Of a DNA stretch of 48,750 nucleotides, positions 16,347 through 23,496 are shown piece by piece. Numbering within the stretch: position 1 is the first letter of the stretch; each line of letters begins with the position of its first letter. The stretch is from NCBI GenBank assembly GCA_030683815.1, contig JAUXPJ010000003.1:1-48750 (forward strand), given 5' to 3'. A program made the position numbers and the translations under genes. The notes below the pieces were generated by a model, which saw nothing but the letters and a program-made list of their open reading frames with translations, did not search any database and was not told where the DNA came from. The DNA comes from Flavobacteriaceae bacterium (GTDB lineage: Bacteria > Bacteroidota > Bacteroidia > Flavobacteriales > Flavobacteriaceae).

Positions 16347-16379
16347 AAAAATCCTGACACTTTGCGTATCAGGATTTTT
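16347..16379 (-). terminator. terminator of rng
   Basis: AAAAATCCTGA (16347-16357) pairs perfectly with TCAGGATTTTT (16369-16379). On the minus strand the stem is followed by a run of T. It lies 20 bp after the rng stop and marks the start of core genome. Confidence 0.85.
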
Positions 16380-16398
16380 AAGATAAAAATTTGAGGCC

Positions 16399-17928
16399 TT
16401 ATTTACTGTCAAATTTAAATTCGAACTGTAAATACATAAAGGCATCCCGTGGTAAAACTTTAATCCACTTTTTATGTTTCATGAACCATTTGTGTTGGAT
16501 AGACGGAAATCCTTTGGTAATAAAAGCTCCAACGAAAGGATGAACATTTAATGTAATGTTTTGCCTTCCATTTTGAGCGATTATTTTTTCGAGTTCATGA
16601 TTAATTTTGTCAATTAAAACAATTGGAGCTTCTACCTCGCCATCTTTATTAGGATTGGGTTCTCTTGTTTTAATATTCATTTCTGGTCTTACACGTTGTC
16701 TGGTTATTTGAATTAAACCAAATTTACTTGGGGGCAGAATTTTGTGTTTAGTTCTGTCAAATTCCATTTCGGCTCTCAGATGTTCATAAAGTAATCGGCG
16801 ATGTTCAGGATCGTGCATATCGATAAAATCGACTACAATAATTCCGCCCATATCTCTTAATTGTAATTGACGTGCTATTTCAGAAGCGGCAATCATATTA
16901 ACTTGCAAGGCGGTATCTGCCTGTGAATCGGCCTTATTTGATCTGTTTCCACTATTTACATCAATTACATGAAGTGCTTCGGTGTGTTCAATTACCAAAT
17001 AAGCGCCTTTACTCATTGAAACAGTCTTTCCGAAAGCTGTTTTAATTTGTCGCTCAATGCCATATTTTTCAAATATTGGAATTTCAGAGTTATAGAGCTG
17101 CACTATATTCTCTTTGTGAGGTGCAATTTCTTGGATATACTCTATGATTTCCAGATAAAGTGTTTCATCATCTGTAACAATATTCGTAAATGACTCATTA
17201 AAAACATCTCTCAAAATGGAAGATGCCCTGTTGAGTTCACTTAATATTTTGGTTGGTGTTTGAGCTGTTTTAATTTTTTTACATAAAGCAACCCATCTGT
17301 TTAAAGAATTTTCTAAATCTTTATCGAGTTCAGCTACTTTTTTACCCTCGGCTACAGTTCTGATAATTAAACCAAATCCTTTTGGTTTGATGCTTTTTGC
17401 CAATCTTTTAAGTCGTTCTTTTTCTTCGTGGCTTTCAATTTTTTGTGAAACCGAAACCCTGTCTGAAAAAGGAACTAATACTAAATACCTTCCGGCAATT
17501 GACAGTTCTGAACTTAAGCGAGGTCCTTTGGTTGAAATGGGCTCTTTAACAACTTGAACCAATATGTTTTGACCAGTTTTTGCAACATCTGCAATGTTTC
17601 CATCTTTATCGATGTCTTTTTCATTGCGAATATTTTTTAAAGTGTAATCATTTGTTTTACCCGAGCTTACGGATTTAATAAAGTTAGAGAGTGATAATAT
17701 TTGCGGACCTAAATCGTGATAATGTAAAAAACCGTCTTTTTCATATCCTACATCAACAAAGGTTGCATTTAATCCTGAAAGAATTTTGCCTGTTTTGGCT
17801 AAAAATACATCTCCAACAGAAAATTTATTATCATTTGTTTCTTTATCTAACTCCATTAATTTTCCATCTTTAAGTAAGGCGAAATCGATATCAGATGAAT
17901 TAGATCTAATAATTAATTCTGTTTTCAT
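16399..17928 (-). CDS. rng: ribonuclease E/G family protein
   Basis: The 509-residue protein matches the RNase G/E catalytic core: an S1-like RNA-binding region (about 35-120; VGDVFLAKTGKILSGLNATFVDVG and EKDGFLHYHDL) and the metal-binding acidic residues in HVIDVNSGNRS and GGIIVVDFIDMHD. It lacks the long C-terminal scaffold of RNase E, so it is the short RNase G form. It cleaves single-stranded RNA in mRNA decay and rRNA processing in the cytoplasm. Housekeeping neighbours on the same strand are a 30-residue basic gene and hup. Confidence 0.92.
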   Translation of the reverse strand: MKTELIIRSNSSDIDFALLKDGKLMELDKETNDNKFSVGDVFLAKTGKILSGLNATFVDVGYEKDGFLHYHDLGPQILSLSNFIKSVSSGKTNDYTLKNIRNEKDIDKDGNIADVAKTGQNILVQVVKEPISTKGPRLSSELSIAGRYLVLVPFSDRVSVSQKIESHEEKERLKRLAKSIKPKGFGLIIRTVAEGKKVAELDKDLENSLNRWVALCKKIKTAQTPTKILSELNRASSILRDVFNESFTNIVTDDETLYLEIIEYIQEIAPHKENIVQLYNSEIPIFEKYGIERQIKTAFGKTVSMSKGAYLVIEHTEALHVIDVNSGNRSNKADSQADTALQVNMIAASEIARQLQLRDMGGIIVVDFIDMHDPEHRRLLYEHLRAEMEFDRTKHKILPPSKFGLIQITRQRVRPEMNIKTREPNPNKDGEVEAPIVLIDKINHELEKIIAQNGRQNITLNVHPFVGAFITKGFPSIQHKWFMKHKKWIKVLPRDAFMYLQFEFKFDSK

Positions 17929-17999
17929 TCTGAAAGAATTTAGTACCTATACATTTAGTATAGATGGGTTGATAATGTAAACTTGGGGGTTAACCCGTT

Positions 18000-18024
18000 A
18001 GATTTTGTTGATTAAACAAAATCT
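18000..18024. other. perfect hairpin between rng and the small basic gene
   Basis: AGATTTTGTT (18000-18009) pairs with AACAAAATCT (18015-18024), followed on the plus strand by six T. A 10-bp palindrome GGGTTAACCC lies beside it (17987-17996). The hairpin could be a plus-strand terminator, but no plus-strand gene precedes it, or a leader structure of rng. Confidence 0.4.
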
Positions 18025-18045
18025 TTTTTCAATGAACGTTTATTT

Positions 18046-18080
18046 AAAAGAAAAAGTAAGACTAGCTTACTTTTTCTTTT
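18046..18080 (-). terminator. terminator overlapping the end of the 30-residue gene
   Basis: AAAAGAAAAAGTAAG (18046-18060) pairs perfectly over 15 bp with CTTACTTTTTCTTTT (18066-18080) around a 5-base loop. The 3' arm on the minus strand is T-rich. The stop codon and the last lysine codons of the gene lie inside the stem. Confidence 0.7.
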
Positions 18081-18159
18081 TATGCCTGTTTTGTCTTGAT
18101 CTTTTCTTGCGTTTGTGAGTAGAGATCTTTGTTCTCTTTCTTTTTTTACCACTTGGCAT
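18067..18159 (-). CDS. 30-residue very basic protein, probably ribosome-associated
   Basis: The frame reads MPSGKKRKRTKIST and ends in NRHKKKK; 18 of 30 residues are Lys, Arg or His. It lies 39 bp after hup on the same strand and is too short for ordinary gene finding. Near-identical tiny lysine/arginine proteins occur across Flavobacteriia. A cryo-EM structure of the Flavobacterium johnsoniae ribosome described a new protein, bL38. This could be that protein, but I cannot confirm the match. The composition fits rRNA binding. Confidence 0.75.
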   Translation of the reverse strand: MPSGKKRKRTKISTHKRKKRSRQNRHKKKK

Positions 18160-18198
18160 AATTACAAATATTTTATAGGTTAAACTTTAAGCAATTAA

Positions 18199-18489
18199 TT
18201 ATTTAACTGCTACCTTATTTTTTACTCCTTCAACAAATACTTTTGCAGGTTTGAATGAAGGGATGTTGTGAGCAGGAATTTTAATAGTGGTATTTTTAGA
18301 AATGTTTCTTCCGGTTTTTTCAGCTCTTTCTTTGATGATGAAGCTTCCAAAACCTCTTAAATAAACATTGTCTCCATTTTCTAAAGCAGTTTTTACTTCA
18401 TTCATGAAAGCTTCTACTGAAGCCAAAACATCTGCTTTTTCTATTCCAGACTTGTCTGAAATCTTTGATACGATATCCGCTTTTGTCAT
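18199..18489 (-). CDS. hup: HU-family DNA-binding protein
   Basis: The 96-residue protein is a standard HU/IHF: MTKADIVSKISDKSGIEKADV for the dimer helices, then the GFGSFIIKERAEKTGRNISKNTTIKIPAHNIPSFKP arm (VYLRGFGSF near the middle) that grips the DNA minor groove with a proline at the tip. It bends and compacts DNA in the nucleoid. It is divergent from mutY and is followed by the 30-residue basic gene, with which it may be co-transcribed. Confidence 0.95.
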   Translation of the reverse strand: MTKADIVSKISDKSGIEKADVLASVEAFMNEVKTALENGDNVYLRGFGSFIIKERAEKTGRNISKNTTIKIPAHNIPSFKPAKVFVEGVKNKVAVK

Positions 18490-18595
18490 TTTAAAATATA
18501 TTTAAGTTTTTATGTTTAATTTTTGAGGTGCAAATATAGCATAAATAATCTATTACTAAAAGCTAATTGGTTAAAATTTAATTACATAAATACCC

Positions 18596-18603
18596 TATTT
18601 TTG
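18596..18603 (+). promoter_or_regulatory. -7 element of the mutY promoter
   Basis: TATTTTTG fits the Bacteroidota TANNTTTG element and ends 15 bases before the ATG at 18619. It places the transcription start after the upstream ATG at 18523, which argues against the longer reading frame. Confidence 0.55.
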
Positions 18604-18618
18604 TCTTTTAAACTGATT

Positions 18619-19662
18619 ATGGAGTTTTCTAATAAATTAATTATCTGGTATTTAAAAAATAAAAGAATTTTACCTTGGCGCGAGGATCAAAATCCATACT
18701 ATATTTGGTTGTCTGAAATAATGTTGCAACAAACGCGTGTTGACCAAAGTTTGCCGTATTTTTTAAAATATATTGATACTTTTCCTGCCATTCAAGATTT
18801 AGCAGATGCCGATGAAAACGAAGTGTTAAAACTGTGGCAGGGATTGGGATATTATTCCCGGGCAAGAAATTTACTTTTTACCGCAAAATATATATCTACG
18901 GGGTTGAATGGGCAATTTCCAAATTCATACAAAGAATTATTAAAACTAAAAGGAATTGGCGATTATACTGCAGCTGCTATTTCCAGTATTTGTTTTAATG
19001 AACCCAAAGCTGTTGTTGATGGAAATGTTTATCGTGTTTTATCGCGATATTTTGACATTGATATTCCAATTAATTCATCCAAAGGAATAGCAGCATTTAA
19101 AGAATTAGCCCAAGAATTAATTTCAATAGACAAACCCGGTGATTACAATCAGGCCATAATGGAATTAGGGGCAACTGTATGTAAACCCCAAAATCCGAAT
19201 TGCGAAGACTGTGTTTTGAATGATGCTTGTTTGGCGCTTAAAAACAACAAACAAAAATTGTTGCCGGTTAAAAAAAATAAAGCGAAAATTAAAACGATTC
19301 ACTTAAACTATTTAGTTGTTGTTTCAGAAAATAAAAAAACGATTGTTGAAAAAAGAAAGGGAAAAGGAATTTGGCAACATTTATATCAATTTCCGCTTAT
19401 TGAATCCCATCAAGAAATGAATCAAGAAGAAATAATTTCAAACCCATTATTTGTTTCAATGTTTAATGAATTTGAAATTAATATCCGATTACATAATGAT
19501 GTTCCAATTCAACATAAATTAACGCATCGCCATTTATTGGCTAAATTTTGGATTATCAAAGTACCTAAATTGGAGCAATTTACCACCGAATGGAAAAAAA
19601 TGAACGAGTTCCCTGTTCCTATTCTAATCGCTAATTTTTTGAAACAATTTAAAATTGACTGA
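18619..19662 (+). CDS. mutY: A/G-specific adenine glycosylase
   Basis: From the ATG at 18619 the protein has 347 residues. It shows the catalytic E33 (WLSEIMLQQTRV), a helix-hairpin-helix (KGIGDYTAA, 111-119), the catalytic D134 (VVDGNVYRV) and the iron-sulfur cysteines C188, C195, C198 and C204 in C-x6-C-x2-C-x5-C spacing. A C-terminal NUDIX-like domain that recognises 8-oxoguanine follows (from about 225). MutY removes adenine mispaired with 8-oxoG. The frame is open upstream to 18523, but the promoter position and family length support the internal start. Confidence 0.95.
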   Translation: MEFSNKLIIWYLKNKRILPWREDQNPYYIWLSEIMLQQTRVDQSLPYFLKYIDTFPAIQDLADADENEVLKLWQGLGYYSRARNLLFTAKYISTGLNGQFPNSYKELLKLKGIGDYTAAAISSICFNEPKAVVDGNVYRVLSRYFDIDIPINSSKGIAAFKELAQELISIDKPGDYNQAIMELGATVCKPQNPNCEDCVLNDACLALKNNKQKLLPVKKNKAKIKTIHLNYLVVVSENKKTIVEKRKGKGIWQHLYQFPLIESHQEMNQEEIISNPLFVSMFNEFEINIRLHNDVPIQHKLTHRHLLAKFWIIKVPKLEQFTTEWKKMNEFPVPILIANFLKQFKID

Positions 19663-19670
19663 TTTTTTCT

Positions 19671-19678
19671 TACATTTG
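19671..19678 (+). promoter_or_regulatory. -7 element of the ssb promoter
   Basis: TACATTTG fits the TANNTTTG element and lies 16 bases before the ssb ATG, overlapping the gap after mutY. No well-spaced TTTG partner is clear. Confidence 0.5.
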
Positions 19679-19694
19679 AGAAAAGAAATGAAAT

Positions 19695-20144
19695 ATGGCA
19701 AGAACGTTAAATAAAGTGATGTTAATTGGTCACTTGGGAGATGAAGTAAAAACACATTATTTTGAAGGTGGAAATTGTATTGCAAGATTTCCAATTGCTA
19801 CAAATGAGAGCTATACCAACAAACAAACCGGCGAAAAAGTTACAACTACCGATTGGCACAATATCGTTGTTAGAAATAAATTAGCCGAAATTTGTGAAAA
19901 ATATTTAAGCAAAGGCGATAAAGTATATTGCGAAGGAAAAATTAAAACCCGTGAATACGAACAAGACGGAATCAAGAGATATACTACTGAAATTCAAGTT
20001 GGTGAGATGATGTTTTTATCGACTAAAAAAGGACCGGATGAGGGATCTTTGCCTGCATCAGTTAAATCAACCGTTCAAAAACCAATGATAGCATCAGAAA
20101 ATAATGATGCAATTAGTGAGCAAGAAGATGATTTGCCGTTCTAA
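19695..20144 (+). CDS. ssb: single-stranded DNA-binding protein
   Basis: The 149-residue protein has the SSB OB-fold (NKVMLIGHLGDEVKTHYFE, TTDWHNIVVRNKLAEICEKY, then KGDKVYCEGKIKTREYEQDG) and the conserved acidic tip EQEDDLPF that docks replication and repair partners. It coats single-stranded DNA as a tetramer. It lies between mutY and gldE on the same strand, an order usual in Flavobacteriia. Confidence 0.96.
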   Translation: MARTLNKVMLIGHLGDEVKTHYFEGGNCIARFPIATNESYTNKQTGEKVTTTDWHNIVVRNKLAEICEKYLSKGDKVYCEGKIKTREYEQDGIKRYTTEIQVGEMMFLSTKKGPDEGSLPASVKSTVQKPMIASENNDAISEQEDDLPF

Positions 20145-20165
20145 ATCTAATGTAATTTGTGAAAT

Positions 20166-21476
20166 TTGGAGACAGATTCCTTTCAATTTTTATTTGAAAA
20201 ATTTAACGAAATAAATTGGTCAATTATTTGGTCAATTGTTTCGATCATCATTTTATTGATATTTTCAGCGCTTATTTCCGGTGCCGAAGTAGCTTTTTTT
20301 TCACTTACAACGAGTGATTTAGATGAAAATTCTAAAAACGGTCATATCCGCCGAGTGACAGCATTATTGAAAAATTCGCAGAAGTTATTGGCGTCCCTAT
20401 TAGTTTCTAATAATTTTATCAATATTTTAATTGTACTTCTTTTTGTAAATGTTGGCGATTATTTTTTCTCCGGGATAGAAAGTCATATCATCAAATTTTT
20501 AATTGAAATCATATTTATTGCGTTTTTAATTTTGCTTTTTGGAGAAGTTATTCCAAAATTATTTGCCAGCAGAAATGCATTGAAATTTGCTTCATTCATG
20601 TCAATTCCTATGCTGCCACTTAATTTTTTACTAAGTCCGGTAACTTATCCAATGCTCAACTTAACAGCCATAATTGAGAAAAAATTAGCCAAAAAGAAAG
20701 GATATTTATCGGTTGAAAAACTATCAAGAGCATTAGAATTAACAGCAGATAGTGCCACAACAAAAGAAGAACAAAAAATATTGGAAGGAATCATCAATTT
20801 TGGAAATACAGATACAAGCCAAGTGATGAAACCGAGGATGGATATTGTTGCTTTTTCTGAAAGCTGCACGTTTAAAGAAATTATCGAAAAAATTATTGAA
20901 AACGGTTTTTCTAGAAATCCGGTTTATCAAGAAAATATTGACAATATTATCGGAGTTCTTTACGCTAAAGATATTTTGCCATTTTTAAATGAAGATGATT
21001 TTGATTGGAAACAATTAATTAGAAAACCATTTTTTGTGCCGGAAAATAAAAAGTTAGATGATTTGATGTTGGAATTTCAAGAAAAGAAAATACACTTTGC
21101 CGTGGTGGTTGATGAGTACGGTGGAACAAGCGGAATCATCACTTTAGAAGATATTATTGAAGAGATTGTTGGCGATATAAGCGATGAATTTGATGATGAA
21201 GATTTGTTTTATACCAAAATTGACCAACACAATTATTTGTTTGACGGCAAAACCAATCTCAAAGATTTTTATAAAGTATTAGATTTGGATGAAGAAAATT
21301 TTGAAGAATTTAAAGGAGAATCAGAAACGATTGCCGGATTTATCTTAGAAATTACAGGCAGATTTTTGCGTAAAAATGAAGAAATTACCTTTTCAAATCT
21401 CAAATTCAAAGTTGAATTATTAGACAGAAAACGTATCAAACAAATAAAAGTAACCATTTTAGACAGCATTGTATAA
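20166..21476 (+). CDS. gldE: gliding motility-associated membrane protein GldE
   Basis: The 436-residue protein has a DUF21/CNNM membrane domain with about four segments (about 18-165), a CBS pair (about 215-330; QVMKPRMDIVAF, then VVVDEYGGTSGIITLEDIIEEIVGDI) and a C-terminal CorC/HlyC domain. This is the layout of TlyC-type transporters. The gene next to gldD identifies it as GldE, an accessory factor for gliding and type IX secretion. The only suitable start is TTG at 20166, 21 bp after ssb; no in-frame ATG precedes the membrane region. Confidence 0.9.
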   Translation: METDSFQFLFEKFNEINWSIIWSIVSIIILLIFSALISGAEVAFFSLTTSDLDENSKNGHIRRVTALLKNSQKLLASLLVSNNFINILIVLLFVNVGDYFFSGIESHIIKFLIEIIFIAFLILLFGEVIPKLFASRNALKFASFMSIPMLPLNFLLSPVTYPMLNLTAIIEKKLAKKKGYLSVEKLSRALELTADSATTKEEQKILEGIINFGNTDTSQVMKPRMDIVAFSESCTFKEIIEKIIENGFSRNPVYQENIDNIIGVLYAKDILPFLNEDDFDWKQLIRKPFFVPENKKLDDLMLEFQEKKIHFAVVVDEYGGTSGIITLEDIIEEIVGDISDEFDDEDLFYTKIDQHNYLFDGKTNLKDFYKVLDLDEENFEEFKGESETIAGFILEITGRFLRKNEEITFSNLKFKVELLDRKRIKQIKVTILDSIV

Positions 21477-21506
21477 ATTTTACATTAAAGAAATTCAAAC
21501 CATTAA

Positions 21507-22073
21507 ATGATAAATATTAAACCTATACTTATTTTAACATTGGTATTTTCGATCGTTTTTATTTCATGTAAAGATGAAGTTTATCCAAAACCAAAAGGAT
21601 ATTTAAAGTTAGAATATCCAAATCCGCAATATGATTTAATTCAGAATAATTGCAATTACGAGTTTGAGAAATCTGAATTTGCAACCATAAATTATAAAAA
21701 TAATTGTTGGATGGAGTTGAATTATAAAGAATTAAAAGCAACAATTCACATCACTTATCGACCTGTAAATAATAATTTAGAATCTGTTTTAAAAGAAGTT
21801 GAAAAATTAACTTTTGAACACACCATAAAAGCAGATGCAATAAACTCCCAATCATTTGACAATGCAGAACGCAAGGTTTATGGTAAGATATTTTTTGTAG
21901 AAGGAAACTCTGCTTCAAACATACAGTTTCACGTAACAGATAGTTCAAAAAATGTAGTTATCGGCGCTCTTTATTTTTATTCTAAACCACATTATGATTC
22001 AATTATTCCAGCCGTGCGTTATATCGAAAAAGATATTCGGCATTTAATCGAAACCTTTAAATGGAAAAATTAA
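21507..22073 (+). CDS. gldD: gliding motility lipoprotein GldD
   Basis: The 188-residue protein has a lipoprotein signal with lipid cysteine C21 (VFSIVFISCKD) and the conserved GldD opening YPKPKGYLKLEYP. GldD is a cell-envelope lipoprotein needed for gliding and for T9SS function in Flavobacterium johnsoniae. It follows gldE by 30 bp as in that organism, so the two are co-expressed. A strong hairpin terminator lies 38 bp after the stop. Confidence 0.92.
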   Translation: MINIKPILILTLVFSIVFISCKDEVYPKPKGYLKLEYPNPQYDLIQNNCNYEFEKSEFATINYKNNCWMELNYKELKATIHITYRPVNNNLESVLKEVEKLTFEHTIKADAINSQSFDNAERKVYGKIFFVEGNSASNIQFHVTDSSKNVVIGALYFYSKPHYDSIIPAVRYIEKDIRHLIETFKWKN

Positions 22074-22111
22074 TTTTGGAGTCAACTTTTTTCAGGACAA
22101 AACAATATAAA

Positions 22112-22136
22112 AAAGCCACGCTCTAAGCATGGCTTT
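22112..22136. terminator. bidirectional terminator between gldD and the small lipoprotein
   Basis: AAAGCCACGCT (22112-22122) pairs with AGCATGGCTTT (22126-22136) with one mismatch and a 3-base loop. There is an A-run upstream and a T-run downstream, so it can stop transcription from both sides. Confidence 0.75.
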
Positions 22137-22181
22137 GATTTTTTGAATCTGATTTAGAGCTATACGCCACTAAAATCAAAA

Positions 22182-22349
22182 TTACTGAGCTACAACCACA
22201 GTAGTGTCAGCAACAACAGTAGTAGTGTCAACAGCAACTTCTTCAACAGCTGGCTCTTCAACTACTTCTTCAGCTGGTTTAGCATCTTTACAAGAAATAG
22301 CTAACATGCTTACAAAAGCAACAACTAATAATCCGTTTAATAATTTCAT
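22182..22349 (-). CDS. 55-residue acidic lipoprotein
   Basis: The frame starts MKLLNGLLVVAFVSMLAISC (lipid cysteine C20), then KDAKPAEEVVEEPAVEEVAV, and ends in a Thr/Val-rich DTTTVVADTTVVV tail. It has a proper lipobox, but the mature part of 35 residues is low-complexity and acidic with no fold apparent. Such short lipoproteins are frequent and highly expressed in Flavobacteriia; the function is unknown. It converges on gldD and shares its terminator. It is too short for the usual gene-length cut-off. Confidence 0.75.
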   Translation of the reverse strand: MKLLNGLLVVAFVSMLAISCKDAKPAEEVVEEPAVEEVAVDTTTVVADTTVVVAQ

Positions 22350-22574
22350 CTTTTAAAAATTTAAATTTTTTAATTAAGACCACAAAGATATTGATAAAAT
22401 AATTTAATAACCAAATAATTTTCACAAAATTTTAACAAATAATTAATAAAAAAAATAGTGCAAGAAATAATTGAACTCATTGAAGTTTAATTAATTAGTA
22501 GAATACATAAAAAATATGATTTAAATAAATGTAATATCTTAATTTATTAGAACTTTGCAATCTGAAAATTACAC

Positions 22575-23447
22575 ATGAACAATAATCAGTTGCGTTGGCT
22601 TATTTTAATAGTACTTTCTTTAATTTGGGGAAGTTCATTTATACTGATTAAAAAAGCATTAATTGGCTTTACACCCTTTCAAATTGGCGGAATTAGAATT
22701 TTAATTACAGCCGGAGTGTTGCTTTTGATAGGTGCTAAAAGTATTTTAAAAATACAAAAACAACAATGGAAATACATTTTTTGGACTGCTGTTTTAGGCT
22801 CTTTCTTCCCATCATTTTTGTTTGCTTTTGCTATTCAAGGCATTGATAGTTCTATTGCTTCAATTTTAAATTCGCTATTACCTTTAGACACTATTATTGT
22901 TGGCGCTCTTTTTTACGGTGCTGCCTTTAGAAGAAATCAATTATTTGGAATTATAATTGGATTTATTGGTACAGCTATTTTAATTTTAGAAGGAGCACAG
23001 CTAAATGATAATCAGCATTACAGTTACGCCTTATTTGCTGTTATTTCTACTTTGGGATATTCTTTCAATGTAAATATTGTGAAGAAACATTTGGATGATT
23101 TAGATTCGTTAAGCATTACTACGGGTCAATTTGTATTACTGATTATTCCTGCCTTGGGAGTTTTGTACTTCACCAATTTTTTCAGTACTTTTGAATATAA
23201 TGATGCAACCAAAGCATCATTAATAGATGTGATAATCTTAGCAATTGCCGGAACCGCTGTGGCTAAAGTGTTATTTAATCGATTAATTCAAATTTCATCA
23301 ACGGTATTTTCTTCATCCGTAACTTATATTATTCCGATAGTTGCAGTGATGTGGGGAGTTGCAGATGGTGAAAAATTTGAAGCGGTACAATTTATTGCAG
23401 CTGCAATTATTTTAAGCGGAGTTTATATTGCTAATAAAAATGGATAA
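22575..23447 (+). CDS. EamA-family (DMT) transporter
   Basis: The 290-residue protein has about ten hydrophobic segments in two EamA repeats, beginning with the typical LIWGSSFILIKKALIGFTPFQ and with a second repeat from about residue 150. Members export metabolites or amino acids across the inner membrane. The substrate cannot be told. It stands alone between two terminators. Confidence 0.9.
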   Translation: MNNNQLRWLILIVLSLIWGSSFILIKKALIGFTPFQIGGIRILITAGVLLLIGAKSILKIQKQQWKYIFWTAVLGSFFPSFLFAFAIQGIDSSIASILNSLLPLDTIIVGALFYGAAFRRNQLFGIIIGFIGTAILILEGAQLNDNQHYSYALFAVISTLGYSFNVNIVKKHLDDLDSLSITTGQFVLLIIPALGVLYFTNFFSTFEYNDATKASLIDVIILAIAGTAVAKVLFNRLIQISSTVFSSSVTYIIPIVAVMWGVADGEKFEAVQFIAAAIILSGVYIANKNG

Positions 23448-23479
23448 AAAAAGCATCCCGATTCATCAGAATGCTTTTT
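23448..23479. terminator. terminator after the EamA gene
   Basis: AAAAAGCAT (23448-23456) pairs with ATGCTTTTT (23471-23479). It starts right after the EamA stop and sits 17 bp from the converging M16 gene, so it can serve both strands. Confidence 0.75.
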
Positions 23480-23496
23480 CATCAGTAAAATAAATT

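Noticed and set aside
18523..18618. Upstream ATG giving a 379-residue MutY
   Set aside because: The added 32 residues are not part of the family and the promoter -7 element lies inside them.
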